From NCBI RefSeq assembly GCF_047675955.1, contig NC_132912.1, positions 81,120,382-81,184,381 on the forward strand: a DNA stretch of 64,000 nucleotides. Reading direction: 5' to 3'. Positions 1 through 12,095 of this stretch are shown here, one piece after another (position 1 is the first letter of the stretch; each line of letters begins with the position of its first letter). Source of the DNA: Chlorocebus sabaeus. Lineage: Eukaryota; Chordata; Mammalia; Primates; Cercopithecidae. The notes beneath the pieces are model-generated. The model made no database searches and was not told the origin of the DNA. It saw nothing but the letters and a program-made list of their open reading frames with translations. Both the position numbers and the translations under genes were made by a program.

Positions 1-260
1 GGGAATACACTGCTGGGAATTTCTCACTTACTCTTTCGCTGAACTGAGGAGGCTCTCAGGGCTCCCAGCCAATCCTTGCTGGGCAGGCTGCTTCTCTTTC
101 CTCTCCTTTCTTGCCTTGGGAGTTCTCTGTCACTTTCTGTTGAATTCCAGTGTTCTCTTAGGTGATCTATTCAAAGGGTAATTATCTACTTTCTATTTTG
201 GTTCTCTTTTGTGGAGGAGGCTAGTACCAGATGCCTCTAGTCAGTCATCCTGAAGCCCCC
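1..260 (-). mobile_element. L1 5' UTR end, antisense (cut by window edge)
   Basis: Read on the minus strand this begins 'gggggcttcaggatgactga' and continues with 'accaaaatag', 'gagaacactggaattcaaca' and 'agtgacagagaactcccaag'. These resemble the 5' UTR start of older primate L1s (L1MA/L1PB type). The terminus lies at about 260, and the rest of this element would run left, outside the window. It directly abuts a plus-strand L1 segment. The two may be one 5'-inverted element or two separate insertions. Confidence 0.55.
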
Positions 261-288
261 AGAAATTTTGTTTTCTTTTTTTTCCTAC

Positions 289-3200
289 AAGGAACAAGTA
301 TATGCCAAGAAATGAGAAAACATAGAGGAATGGATAAATTCCTGAACATATACTACCTACCAAGATTGAACTAGGAATAAACAAACAGAAACAAAAATCA
401 AAAGAGAGTTTTTAAAAGAATTCTTTCAGCAGAGAATAAGCACTGATGTAGGAGCTAAGCTTCAATTCTCACATCGAAAATACATTAAGATAATTACAAA
501 CATTTAAAAAAGATTGAATTGGGAAGAATTAAAAAACCTGAACAGATTAATAATGATTATTAATAAGTAACGAGATTGAATCAATAATAAAAAGTCCCCC
601 AACAAAAGCCTAAGACCAGATGATTTAATTGCTAAATTCTATCAAATATTTAAAGAAGAACCACACCAATTATTCTCAAGATATTTCAAAACATTGAAGG
701 ACAGATAATTTTTCCTAACTTATTCTACAATTATTCTCAAATCGAAACCAGATAAGGACACAACAACATCAGCAACAACAAACTATAGGCCAATATCCCT
801 GATGAACACAGACTCAGAAATACTCAACAAAACACTAGCAAACTAAATCCAACAATACATTAAAAAGGTAAATCACTATAATCAAGTGGGATTCATCCCA
901 GTGATACAAGGGTGGTTTAATATACCCAAATCAATGAATGTCGTATCAACGAAATGAAGGACAGCAACCGTATAATCATCTCAATACACACAGAAAAGTC
1001 ATTTGAAAAAATTCAACATCCCTTCATGACAAAAACTCTCAACGAATTGGGTATAGAAGGAACATACTTCAACACAATAAAGGCCATATGTGACAAAACT
1101 ATATATAACATTATACTGAGTGGAAAAAGCCAAAAGCTTTTTCTCTGAGAACTAAAACAAAACAAGATGCCCACTTTTATTGAACATAGTATTGGAAGTC
1201 CTAGCCAGAGAATTTAAGCAAGAGAAAGACATAAAAGTCATCCAAATTGAAAAGAAGTAAGTCAAACTGCCTCTCCTGGCAGATGACAAGATCTCATATG
1301 AAGAAAAAAACAAAGATTTCAGTATCAGCAACATCTTTTAGAACTAATAAACAAATTCAGTAAAGTTACAGGATACAAAATCAGCATAGGAAAATCAGTA
1401 GCATTTCTATACACTAATAACAAAATTGCTAAAAAAGAAATGGAAAAAAATTTAATTTATAATACTTATAAAAACACTCAGAAATAAATTATAAAAATAC
1501 TTAGAAATAAATTTAATCTAAGGGGTGAAAGAACCCTACAGTAAAAGCTACAATAGAAATTGAAGAAGACACAAAATAATGCAAAGACATCCCATGTTCC
1601 TAGAATAGAAGAATTAATACTGTTGAATGACCATACTACCCAAAGCAACATACAGATTCAATGTAACCCCTTTCAAAATACTAGTGACATTCATCACAGA
1701 AATAGAAAAAAATTCCTAAAACTTGTATGGAACCACAAAACACCCTGAATAACTAAAGCCATACTAAGCAAAAAGAATAAAACTGGACCATCACATTGTG
1801 TGAATTCAAAATTTACTACAAAGCAACAGTAACCATAACAGCATGATGCTGACATAAAAATAGACACAGATACAGACCAACGGAAGAGAATATAAAACCC
1901 AGAAATACAGCTACATATTTCCAGCCAATGGGATTTTGACAAAGGCACCAAGAACATACATTTGGGAAAGGACAGCCATTTCAATAAAAGGTGCTGGGAA
2001 AACTGGATATCCATATGTAAAAGAAGAAAACTAGACCCCAATTTCTCACCATATATAAAAATCTACTAAAAATGAATTGAAGACTTAACCAGAATAAAAC
2101 GTAGGGGAAATGGTTCAGGACATTGGCCTAGGCAAGGATTTTATGGGTAAGACTTCAGAAGTACAGCAACAAAAGCAAAAGCAGATGGATGGGATTATAT
2201 CAAAATAAAAAGCTTCTTCACAGAAAAGCAAACAATCAACAGAGTGAAGAGAACCTGTAGAATGGGAGAAAATATTTTCAAACTATTCATTTGAAAATGA
2301 ATGACTAGTATCAGAATATACAAGGAACTCAAAGAATTTATCAGGAAAAACCCAAATAATCTTAATGAAAAATAGGTCAAGGATTCAAATGGCCATATCT
2401 TGAAAGAAGACATACAAATGACCAACAGGTATATGAAAAAATGTTCAATACCACAAATCATCAGGAAAACACAGTCAAAACCACAATATTATCTCTCCCT
2501 AGTTAGAATGGCTATTACCAAAAATATAGAAAGTAACAAATGCTAACGAGGATGTGGAGAAAATGGAACATTTACACACAGTTGGTGGGGTTGTAAATTA
2601 CTATAGCCATAATAAAAAAAACCTATGGAGATTCTTCAAAAAAATTTAAAATAGAACTACCATATAATCCAACATTCCCATTACTGGGTTTTTATCTATA
2701 TGAAAGGAAATCAGTATACTGAAGAGAAATCTGCAGTCCCATGTTTATTGTAGCACTATTCACAATAGCCAACACATGGACTCAACCTAAGTGTCCAACA
2801 TCAGATGAATGGATAAAGAAAATGTGGTATATATACAGTGGAATACCATTCAGCCATAGAAAGAACGAAATCCTCATTTGCGGCAACAAGGATGAGCCTG
2901 GAGAACAGACACAGAAAGATAAATGTTGCATGTTCTCACATATGGGAGCTAAAAAAAGTTGACTGCACAGAAGCAGAGAGTAGAATTGCAGTTTTTAGAG
3001 ACTGAAAAGGGTAGGGAGAGGGGAAGATAGGAAGAGGTTGGTTAATAATTACAAAATGACAATTTCATAGGATGATTAAGTTTCATTGTTCTATAGCACT
3101 GTGGTGTGGATATAGTTAATAGTTAATAATTTATTGTATATTTTCAAATGGCTAGAAGAATGTTGAATGTTTCCAATACAAAGAAATGATAAATGTTTGA

Positions 3201-3329
3201 GTAGATGGATATGCTGATTAATCTGATTGGATCAATACACATTGTATACATGCGTTGCAACATCACTTTGTATTCCATAAATATGTACAATTATTATGTG
3301 TTAACTAAATTAAAAAATAACTACAGATA
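289..3329 (+). mobile_element. L1 (L1MA/L1PB-type) ORF2 to 3' end, decayed
   Basis: Starts near 'ggaacaagtatatgccaaga' within ORF2 and runs through the reverse-transcriptase region. A degraded RT active site, codons for L-A-D-D, lies at about 1276-1287. The C-terminal ORF2 part includes the 64-residue frame at 954-1148 and the 73-residue frame at 2741-2962. The 3' UTR ends at about 3329 with 'attatgtgttaactaaatta'. Many stops and frameshifts are present and no complete frame remains. The stretch 380-490 matches less well and may be a small insertion or strong divergence. Family assignment comes from the 3' end style and is approximate. Confidence 0.85.
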
Positions 3330-4324
3330 ATTAAGCCTGTTAATATGATGTCAAAGCACCTGAGATAATCAAAATTTAAAAAGCTCCAAGTAGTTGTAAA
3401 TGCAACATCCATGACTTAAAGACAAGGCAGAACTACGCAAGTTTTACTTGACTTACATTGTAAAAAATGACACAAAGGCCAGGGCCAGTTCAGTGAAAGA
3501 GAATTGATGATCTAGAGAGGAATGATTTCTGTTGAACATTTTTCATCCTAAGTAAATTCAAGTCTTCTTATCTGAAGAGATAACCCTGTGAGGCACAAAG
3601 AGACCTTGCAAGGAAGAAGCATTTTCTGTACCCTTTATGGAACTCTATGGATTGGAAGACATATGAAAAAACTGCAAAGGAAAAAAATAGAAGAATTTTT
3701 TTTTACAAGAAAGAAGGTATTTTCTTTTGTGAGCTAGAGATTCCTCCAAAGCATAATTCTGGAATAAAATAACAAACAGATGATTCAAGAAACAAGATGA
3801 TCATTTAGAGTTGATCTGGATTCACTAAAAGTGAAATATGTGTCACTAAACCAAATTTCTTTTTTAATAGGATTATTTGTTAGAGCAGTAGATTCAGAGA
3901 GTGCTTTTATGTAGTATGACCGGATCTTATTAAGGTGACTAATGATATCGTTCTTGCTTCTCTCTGTAGATGAGATAAATAAATAGGAACTATGCTATAG
4001 TTACATTAAATTTGTTATTGATTGATCAGGATGGATCAACTTGGAAGTAAATCTCTGGTAATTTGTCATAAGACTTTGTCCTCATATCTGCTTGCCCGAC
4101 TAAGCATTTTATTAATGAACTGCAAAATATATCAGTGGAAGGCCAGTGAAATTGCAATGGGGTAAGAAACTGGAAGGTTGATGAAAAGAGGTAATGATAA
4201 ATGATCATCCCAAGATTATTGACTGGCTTAAATGATAAACTGAACTCCAACGAGACAAAATTGAAGAGAAATAAATAGAAAATCCCATGCTTGGTTTTAA
4301 AAATCTAGCAGTGGAAATGTGGCT
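3330..4324. other. Unassigned AT-rich sequence
   Basis: No repeat family, exon or RNA gene was recognised here. Short open frames (for example 4026-4250 on the minus strand) show no family resemblance and look like chance. Confidence 0.4.
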
Positions 4325-4590
4325 AAAAGAGTGAGTAGAGCACAGACTCAGCTGTGTCTGGTCCAACTCCAGGGACTACTACTTAACAGCTGTGTGACCT
4401 CAGACAAGCAAATTAAGTGCTTGTTCTTGAGTTCTCTGCATCTCAATTTCCACAGCTGTAAACTGGTAATCCCAACATACCTAAAATTGTCTCTTAGGTA
4501 TGTTGGGAGGATTGGATGAGTTAATACCTATATAGCATCTACACTCACCTAGCTTACAATAAACAGTGTGTATGCTAGTTATATTATTGT
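4325..4590 (+). mobile_element. MIR SINE
   Basis: Shows the MIR core in sense orientation: 'gagcacagactcagctgtgt', then 'acagctgtgtgacctcagac', 'tctcaatttccacagctgta' and 'ggattggatgagttaatacc'. Diverged, as expected for an ancient tRNA-derived SINE. A local internal copy of 'taggtatgttggga' makes it slightly longer than usual. Confidence 0.85.
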
Positions 4591-5298
4591 TGTTGTTAAT
4601 GTTGTTGCAAAAAATAAACAGATTTCAGGGTTCTAGATAAAATTTCAGTATAAATTAGTGGTATAATAGGACTGACAAGAAAGTATGTGAGACTTGGCTT
4701 GCATTAATATAATTATTGCTTTAGCTTTGGTACCCCAGAAAGCAGAGACTGATGCAAACACTTACGTACTACTGTTATATCAGGGGAGTGGGAATGAAAG
4801 GAAAGAGGAGTGAGGCTGGAAAGAAAAGAGAATCAGCATGAAAGTCCCTTAAAAACTTGGCCACTGCTTGATATCAAGAAGAACTGATGACTTGATCTCA
4901 TGGGGTGTTTTCTCATAGGCTTATAAACCACAGCATCTCAGGCTGGTCTATATGGGGGAAGAAAATAGAAGAATTTAACTGTGAGCTCCAGTCTTGCAGT
5001 GATCAAATGCCTGTCCTGGGGATGTTATGCATGTGAGCCCTGAGAAGATCTGCTACAAAAATAAATTATAGTATTTTCAGAATAATGGTTACAAGGGTCA
5101 AAATTGTGCACCTAAGTAATGGGGTTAACCTGGAAAAAATTCATTATGATTATTTTATATTTATATATTCTGTGTTTGTTTAAATGTATCCACTACCTTC
5201 CAAGTTTCTTTGCTTATGGTTGTTACTTGTGTCTTGCTTATTTTTTTTCCAGAAAAACATCTAGAAATTCATTTAGCTGGACTGCATTAGTGATGAAG
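4591..5298. other. Unassigned sequence upstream of mariner
   Basis: No clear family. 4720-5060 has the feel of an ancient interspersed repeat but could not be named. The short frame at 5119-5343 runs into the mariner terminal repeat and is not a gene. Confidence 0.35.
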
Positions 5299-5529
5299 TA
5301 TGAGGGGGGTCTTCAAAAAGTTCTTGGAAAATGCATATTATAAAGAAACTATGAATGTATTTAAAAATTTTTTTGCACCCAAATAAACTACAACTAACTT
5401 GTTATAGTGTGTCTGAACAAAACTTAGTAGGAGGCACTAAGGAGGATAAGACACTAGTTTGAAAACAGCCCTTATCAGAGCAACACAAATTCTGCTAAAA
5501 TTGAAGCAAGGACAAACATCAAATTTATA

Positions 5530-6348
5530 ATGAAGCTTGGGTGGAAGAATGGAGACATCACTGATGCTTTTACGAAAAGTTATGAGGAAAATATCACGAA
5601 CAAACCAGCAGTTTACATATGGCTAACTCATTTTAAGAAGGAACAAGATGGTGTTGAAGATGAAGCTCACAGAGGCAGACTATCAACATCAATTTAGAAG
5701 GAAAAAAAAAAAATCAATCTTGTTTGTGCCCTAATTGAAGACCAATGATTAACAGCAGGAACAACAGCCAACACCATAGACATCTCAGTTGATTCTGCTT
5801 GCACAACTCTGACTGAAAAATTAAAGCTGAACAAACTCTCCACTTAATGAGTGCCATAACCATTAGGTCCAGATCAGTTGCAGACAAGAGGAGTTTTCAA
5901 TGGAAATTTTAATTAAGTAAGATCAAGATTCTGAAGCATTTTGTCAAAGAATTGCAACATGGGATGGAATATGACTTTACCACTAAGATGCTGAAGACAA
6001 AGCAATGGTTACCAAGAGGTGGAAGTGATCCAGTCAAAGAAAAAGAGAACAGGTCAAGAACAAAGGTCATGGTAGCAGTTTTTGGAAAGCTCAAGGCATT
6101 TTGCTTAATGATTTTCTGGAGGGTCAAAGAATGATAACATCTGCTTACTATGAGAGTGTTTTGAGAAAGTTAGTCAAAACTTTAGCAGAAAAATGCCGAG
6201 GAAAGCTTCACTAGAGAGTTGTTTCCCAGCCTGACAATGTTCCTGCACATTCCTCTTATTAAATAAGGGCAATTTTGCAAGGGTTTCAATGGAAAATCAT
6301 TAGCATCCACCTTACAGTCCTGATTTGGCTCCCTCTGACTTCTTTTCA
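5530..6348 (+). pseudogene. mariner transposase relic
   Basis: This is the broken coding region of the mariner above. A mariner transposase is a helix-turn-helix DNA-binding protein with a DD34D catalytic core that cuts and pastes the element at TA sites. The start encodes a helix-turn-helix-like stretch beginning 'aagcttgggtggaagaatgg'. At 6300-6348 the codons read H-stop-H-P-P-Y-S-P-D-L-A-P-S-D-F-F, the hallmark surroundings of the last catalytic Asp in this family. Several stops and frameshifts occur (for example the stop in 'tcaatttagaag' near 5695 and the one just before H-P-P-Y). The rest of the frame is displaced beyond the L1/Alu insertion at 6359. No functional protein can be made. 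Confidence 0.8.
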
Positions 6349-6358
6349 TTTTAATCTT

Positions 6359-6985
6359 TAGAACTAGAAATACCATTTGACCCGGAAATCCCATTACTGG
6401 GTATATAACCAAAGGATTATAAATCATTCCACTATAAAGACATATGCACACGTATGTTTATTGCGGCACTGTTCACAATAGCAAAGACTTGGAACCAACC
6501 CAAATGCCCATCAATGATAAGCTGGATAAAGAAAATGTGGCACATATACACTATGGACTACTATGCAGCCATAAAAAAGAATGAGTTCATGTCCTTTGCA
6601 GAGACATGGATGAAGCTGGAAATGATCATTCTCAGCAAAATAACACAGGAACAGAAAACCAAACACTGTATGTTCTCACTCATAAGTGAGACAATGAGAA
6701 CACATGGACACGGGGGGGGGGGCAACATCACACACTGGGGCCTGTCGGCAGGTGGGGAGCAAGGGGAGAAAGAGCATTAGGACAGAAACCTAATGGATGT
6801 GGGGCTTAAAACCTAGATGACAGGCTGATGGGTGCAGCAAACCACCATAGCACATGTATACCTATGTAACAAACCTGCACATTCTGCACATGTACCCCAG
6901 AACTTAAAATATTATATATATATAATTTATTTATTTTTAAGTTAAATATATATATATATTATGTATTTATTTATTTTTAAGTTTT
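6359..6985 (+). mobile_element. L1PA 3' end inserted in mariner
   Basis: A 5'-truncated L1 covering the ORF2 C-terminus (frame 6454-6780) and 3' UTR, ending 'gcacatgtaccccagaactt' then an AT-rich tail (6911-6985). A G-run lies at 6715-6722. The target duplication 'ttttaatctt' occurs at 6349-6358 and again at 7287-7296, beyond the Alu. The L1 therefore entered first and the Alu landed in or next to its tail. Confidence 0.88.
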
Positions 6986-6988
6986 GTT

Positions 6989-7286
6989 ATTTTTTTTTTG
7001 AGACAGAGTTTCACTCTTGTCACCCAGGTTGGAGTGCAATGGCACGATCTCAGCTCATTGCAACCTCTGCCTCCAGGGTTCAAGTGATTCTCCTGCCTCA
7101 GCCTCCCGACTAACAGAGATTACAGGTGCATGCCACCACGCCCAGCTAATTTTTGTGTTTTCAGTAGAGACAGGATTTCACCATGTTGGCCAGGCTGGTC
7201 TTGAACTCCTGACCTCAGGTAATCCACCCACCTCAGCCTCCCAAAGTGCTGGAATTACAGGCGTGAGCCGCTGCACTTGGCTTGTT
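6989..7286 (-). mobile_element. Alu (AluS-like), antisense
   Basis: Shows poly-T, then 'gagacagagtttcactcttg', through both arms to 'ggcgtgagccgctgcacttg'. It sits at the tail of the L1 3' end inside the mariner. The frame at 7017-7292 is Alu translation, not a gene. Confidence 0.93.
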
Positions 7287-7457
7287 TTTTAATCTTACAA
7301 AAATCTATAAAGGGTACCCACTTTTCTTAAGTTAATAATGTCCACTTCCAAAAGTGTCTTGAACTTCACAGAGCTTATGTTGAGAAAAAAAATTCATTTT
7401 TAAGAAATTTTATCTTTCAATTCCAGTTTTCCATGAACTATTTGAAGTCCCCTCATA

Positions 7458-9038
7458 TGGCTGAAGAATCTCTGAGTCAGAAGGAATTTGACAATTCCAA
7501 AATTCATCTGATACACTAATCTCCCTTAGCAAAATCATCCCCAAGTGATTCTCATGCTTCTGCTTAAACAACTCGAGCAATGGGGAGCTCATTGTCTCAC
7601 AAGTCAGGAATTCTATCCTGAGACAGCTCATTTCAGAAAGTTACAATGGTAAAGTGTATCTACAGATGTAAAATGTAATGAGAAAAAAAATTAAAACAAG
7701 GGAGTGGTCATTTTATTTTAAAAAAGAAAAGAAAAAAAAAAAAAAAAAAAAAAGGAATGACCAAAAGTCCCTCTTGGAAAGATTCATTTACTATAGGACA
7801 TGTATTGCCACATGAGTAAGGTTTATGGTTTTTTGAACCATTGGGTACTATATGGAATAAAAGAGAGCAGTATTTCTCAAAGTATCTGCGGTGAAGTATC
7901 CATTTTTAAAGATCTCAATTCATCACAGACTAACACATGGTTTTTCTACTGCACAATGCCTAGTATGCAGCTAGCAGCATGCTGGCTCATTGTATAAGTT
8001 CAACAACACCCAAAATAGTCTATATCTATTCAATGAGACAGATTCACTGATCCATGCTTTGTTGTCCCAGAAATGCCAAATTTTTTATAAAAGTTACTTT
8101 AATTAACTTTCAATTTCTGTATTTATCTTTTCACAGACTAGAAGCAAATTATTTGCAGATCAATTCATTCCGGAGACTTACTTTGGCACTGAAGTATACA
8201 GTAGAGGATCCTAATGGTCCTAGTGTTTATTCTCTGAGATCCAGACATTACTTAGCTCTATGGGAAAGCAACAGCCATTTGAAAAACACCTGTATTAAAT
8301 TAGCCAATTCAATTATTTCTTACTACTTATCACTGTTACATTAGCTGGCCCAACAGGTCAATGTCTTTTTTGATCTAACATTATTCCTGTGTAATAACTG
8401 GTAATGTAATGTTAATGCATAGAACTTAATAATAAAGTGAAACTTCTAATCTCATAAAAGATTCAGGATTTCCTGAAGATAATAATTTAATGTTGAAGAA
8501 CTCGGTAGATCCCTCTAAAATCATTGACAAAGAAAATCTGGTAATATTTGAGCAGAAAATGCTGGAGGAAAGAACCAGCAAGGGCAATGATATGATACCT
8601 TCAAAAGAAGGTACAGTGTTTGCCTACCAAAGTATTGAGAGAAATTATTTGGAAAATTGATGATGCTCTCAAATACTTTTGCAAAGTTTTTTTTTTCATA
8701 ATCATACTGTAGAAGTTAAATGTGTGATGAACGAAGTTGTGTTATGTAATCAGTTTTTTCAGAAAATTATCTCTGTTGGGTGCATTCTGTCTTTGCTAAT
8801 AACTAGAATATATTTACAATCTTGTTTAATGTGATTAAATCTAAGATAAAATAAACTTACTTTCACAAATTTAAAAATAGCTTTTTTAAAAAAGAAATCA
8901 TGAAATTGACAATGAAACTGTGACCCCCACTGTAAACTTACTCTCAGTACTTTTTTCATGCCAGTTGGTCTCAGCGAATGTGGCTCTTCAAACTCCATTT
9001 AAAAACAGTATCATGCAAAGCAGTGCCAAGTCAGTGGG
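7458..9038. other. Unassigned sequence with poly-A tract
   Basis: Mostly unrecognised. It contains an A-rich run at about 7719-7754. Around 7866 there is a weak resemblance to a hAT/MER5 terminus ('cagtatttctcaaagtatct'), too short to call. Frames at 7800-7997 and 8054-8344 lack any recognisable domain. Confidence 0.35.
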
Positions 9039-10085
9039 ACAGTTTTCTTTTTTTTTTTTTTTTAATTATACTTTAAGTTCTACGGTACATGTGCACAACG
9101 TGCAGGTTTGTTACATAGGTATACTTGTGTCATGTTGGTGTGCTGCACCCATCAACTCGTCAGCACCCATCAACTCGTCATTTACATCAGGTATAAGTCC
9201 CAAAGACATCCCTCCCCCATCCCCCCTCCCCATAATAGGCCCCAGTGTGTGATGTTCCCCTTCTTGAGTCCAAGTGATCTCATTGTTCCGTTCCCACCTA
9301 TGAATGAGAACATGAGGTGTTTTGTTTTCTGTTCTTGTGATAGTTTGCTGAGAATGATGGTTTCCAGCTGCATCCATGTCCCTACAAAGGACACTAACTC
9401 ATCCTTTTTTATGGCTGCATAGTATCCCATGGTGTATATGTGCCGCATTTTCTTAATTCAGTCTGTCACTGATGGACATTTGAGTTGATTCCAAGTCTTT
9501 ATTATTGTGAATAGTGCCGCAATAAACATATGTGTGCATGTGTCTTTATAGCAGCATGATTTATAATCCTTTGGGTATATACCCAGTAATGGGATGGCTG
9601 GGTCATATGGTATTTCTAGTTCTAGATCCTTGAGGAATTGCCATACTGTTTTCTACAATGGTTGAACCAGTTTACAATCCCACCAACAGTGTAAAAGTGT
9701 TCCTATTTCTCCACATCCTCTCCAGCACCTGTTGTTTCCTGACTTTTTAATGATTGCCATTCTAACTGGTGTGAGATGGTATCTCATTGTGGTTTTGATT
9801 TGCATTTCTCTGATGGCCAGTGATGACAAGCATTTTTTTCATGTGCCTGTTGGCTGTATGCATGTCTTCTTTTGAGAAATGTCTGTTCATATCCTTTGCC
9901 CACTTTTTGATGGGGTTGTTTGTTTTTTTCTCGTAAATTTGTTTGAGTTCTTTGTAGATTCTGCATATTCGCCCTTTGTCAGATGAGTAGATTGAAAAAA
10001 TTTTCTCCCATTCTGTAGGTTGCCTGTTCACTCTGGTGGTAGTTTCTTTTGCTGTGCAGAAACTCTTTAGTTTAATTAGATCCAG

Positions 10086-10856
10086 TTAGTCAATTTTGGC
10101 TTTTGTTGCCATTGCTTTTGGTGTTTTAGACATGAAGTCCTTGCCCATGCCTATGTCCTGAATGGTATTACCTAGGTTTTCTTCTAGGGTTTTTATGGTA
10201 TCAGGTCTAACATTTAAGTCTCTAATCCATCTTGAATTAATTTTTGTATAAGGAGTAAGGAAAGGATCCAGTTTCAGCTTTCTACTTATGGCTAGCCAAT
10301 TTTCCCAGCACCATTTATTAAATAGGGAATCCTTTCCCCATTTCTTGTTTTTCTCAGGTTTGTTAAAGATCAGATGGCTGTAGATCTGTGGTATTATTTC
10401 TGAGGGCTCTGTTCTGTTCCATTGGTCTATGTCTCTGTTTTGATACCAGTACTGTGCTGTTTTGGTTACTGTAGCCTTGTAGTACAGTTTGAAGTCAGGT
10501 AACGTGATGCCTCCAGCTTTGTTCTTTTGACTCAGGATTGTCTTGGCAATGTGGGGTGTTTTTTGGTTCCATATGAACTTTAAAGCAGTTTTTTCCAATT
10601 CTGTGAAGGAAGTCATTGGTAGCTTAATGGAGATGGCATTGAATCTATAAATTACCTTGGGCAGTATGGCCATTTTCACAATATTGATTCTTCCTATCCA
10701 TGAGCATGGTATGTTCTTCCATTTGTTTGTGTCCTCTTTTATTTCACCGAGCCGTGGTTTGTAGTTCTCCTTGAAGAGGTCCTTTACATCCCTTGTAAGT
10801 TGGATTCCTAGGTATTTTATTCTCTTTGAAGCAATTGTGAATGGAAGTTCATTCAT
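10086..10856 (-). pseudogene. L1 ORF2 C-terminal fragment (256 aa)
   Basis: Longest open frame in the window. It covers the ORF2 region downstream of the RT active site, ending at a premature stop. It includes the conserved stretches K-R-I-K-Y-L-G-I-Q-L, K-F-I-W-N-Q-K-T-P, C-W-E-N-W and G-K-D-F-M. It lacks endonuclease and RT catalytic residues, which lie upstream and are either inverted or absent. It is a remnant reading frame within the 5'-inverted L1, not a host gene. Confidence 0.9.
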
Positions 10857-10930
10857 GATTTGGCTCTCTGTTTGTTACTGGTGTGTAAGAATGCTTGTGA
10901 TTTTTGCACATTGATTTTTTATCCTGAGAC

Positions 10931-11504
10931 TTTTAGACCAATATCCCTGGTGAACATCGATGCAAAAATCCTCAATAAAATACTGGCAAACCGAATCCAG
11001 CAGCACATCAAAAAGCTTATCCACCATGATCAAGTGGGCTTCATCCCTGGGATGCAAGGCTGTTTCAACATACGCAAATCAATAAACGTAATCCAGCATA
11101 TAAACAGAACCAAAGACAAAAACCACGTGATTATTTCAATAGATGCAGAAAAGACCTTTGACAAAATTCAACAGTGCTTCATGCTAAAAACTCTCAATAA
11201 ATCCGGTATTGATGGAATGTATCTCAAAATAATAAGAGCTATTTATGACAAACCCACAGCCAATATCATACTGAATGGGCAAAAACTGGAAGCATTCCCT
11301 TTGAAAACTGGCACAAGAGAGGGATGCCCTCTCTTACCACTCCTATTCAACAAAGTGTTGGATGTTCTGGCTAGGGCAATCAGACAAGAGAAAGAAATAA
11401 ATGGTATTCAGTTAGAAAAAGAAGAAATCAAATTGTCCCTGTTTGCAGATGACATGATTGTATATTTTAGAAAACCCTATCATCTCAGCCAAAAATCTCC
11501 TTAG
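10931..11504 (+). pseudogene. L1 ORF2 RT-domain fragment (inverted part)
   Basis: Sense-strand RT segment in the inverted part of the twin-primed L1. The open frame runs to 11504. It includes D-Q-V-G-F-I-P-G-M-Q, the I-S-I-D-A-E-K block and the F-A-D-D active site (codons at 11442-11453). The frame starts at 10860 inside the antisense half, so its first 24 codons are L1 antisense sequence fused by the inversion. It is truncated at both ends relative to a full ORF2. Confidence 0.88.
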
Positions 11505-11530
11505 GCTGATAAGCAACTTCAACAGTTTTC

Positions 11531-12095
11531 ATGTGACATTGTCTCAGTTCCTGGTTCCATATTGCTCAGCAGGCAGAAGTTGTCTTTCCTTCCGAGAGGG
11601 ACGCTAGTGTAGAAAAGGGAAACCTCCTTGATTTTCAGAAATTGCTTCCTGTTCCTTAAAAGTTGAAGCAGAAGATGTTTCTTTAAAAAAAAATAAAAAA
11701 ACAAAAAAAAAAAACAAAAAAAACAAAACCAGAATCCACTAGTACCTGGATTCCACAGACACATTTAGACAAAGAGGAATTTCACATATAGAACACCTTT
11801 CTCCTTTGATTGACACTAAAGAAATGTTATCCATTGAAGGTGGAGAGGCAGAAGAATTTCAGTATTAAAAGTGTTTTTGTGATGCTGTGTCTATTGTGTT
11901 CTGACTTCGTTAGAGTGTGCAATCCGTAAGAGAAGACAAAAGTTTACACATGCGGTAATCAACACTGTAAGGCAATGAGTAATTAAGAATGTAAATAAAT
12001 GTGCAAGCAGTTTATTTGCTTCATTCATTCATTTTTTTCATCATTCTCCAACTTCTTTCAGAAAGAGAATAATTCAGGTCTAGCTTAACCAGATT
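11531..12095. other. Unassigned sequence with A-rich run
   Basis: An A-rich stretch at 11684-11733 is the only clear feature. No exon or repeat was recognised otherwise. Confidence 0.35.

Larger units (their letters stand above)
5301..7455 (+). mobile_element. mariner DNA transposon (HSMAR2 type), interrupted
   Basis: The left terminal inverted repeat starts 'tgaggggggtcttcaaaaag' at 5301. The right end reads 'agttttccatgaactatttg' then 'aagtcccctca', ending at 7455. The two are reverse complements with a few changes and are bordered by TA at 5299-5300 and 7456-7457, the mariner target duplication. The interior 5530-6348 is a decayed transposase. An L1 3' end plus an Alu (6359-7286) split it, and the transposon resumes at 7297. 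The HSMAR2 name is from memory of its terminal sequence; the mariner class itself is well supported. Confidence 0.88.
9048..11521 (-). mobile_element. L1PA, 5'-truncated with 5' inversion (twin priming)
   Basis: Poly-T at 9048-9062 starts an antisense L1: 3' UTR, then ORF2 C-terminus, up to 'atcctgagac' at about 10921-10930. From about 10931 the sequence flips and runs in sense through the ORF2 RT domain to 'gataagcaacttcaac', ending near 11521. The inverted piece ends where the antisense piece begins in L1 coordinates, as twin priming predicts. The target duplication 'acagttttc' is at 9039-9047 and 11522-11530. It is a pseudogene copy. Boundaries are accurate to a few bases. Confidence 0.93.

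Noticed and set aside
7866..7990. MER5/hAT fragment
   Set aside because: Only about 20 bases resemble the terminus. Not enough to annotate.
10860..11504. 214-residue open frame as a possible host gene
   Set aside because: Most of it is the L1 ORF2 RT domain, and its first codons come from the inversion junction.
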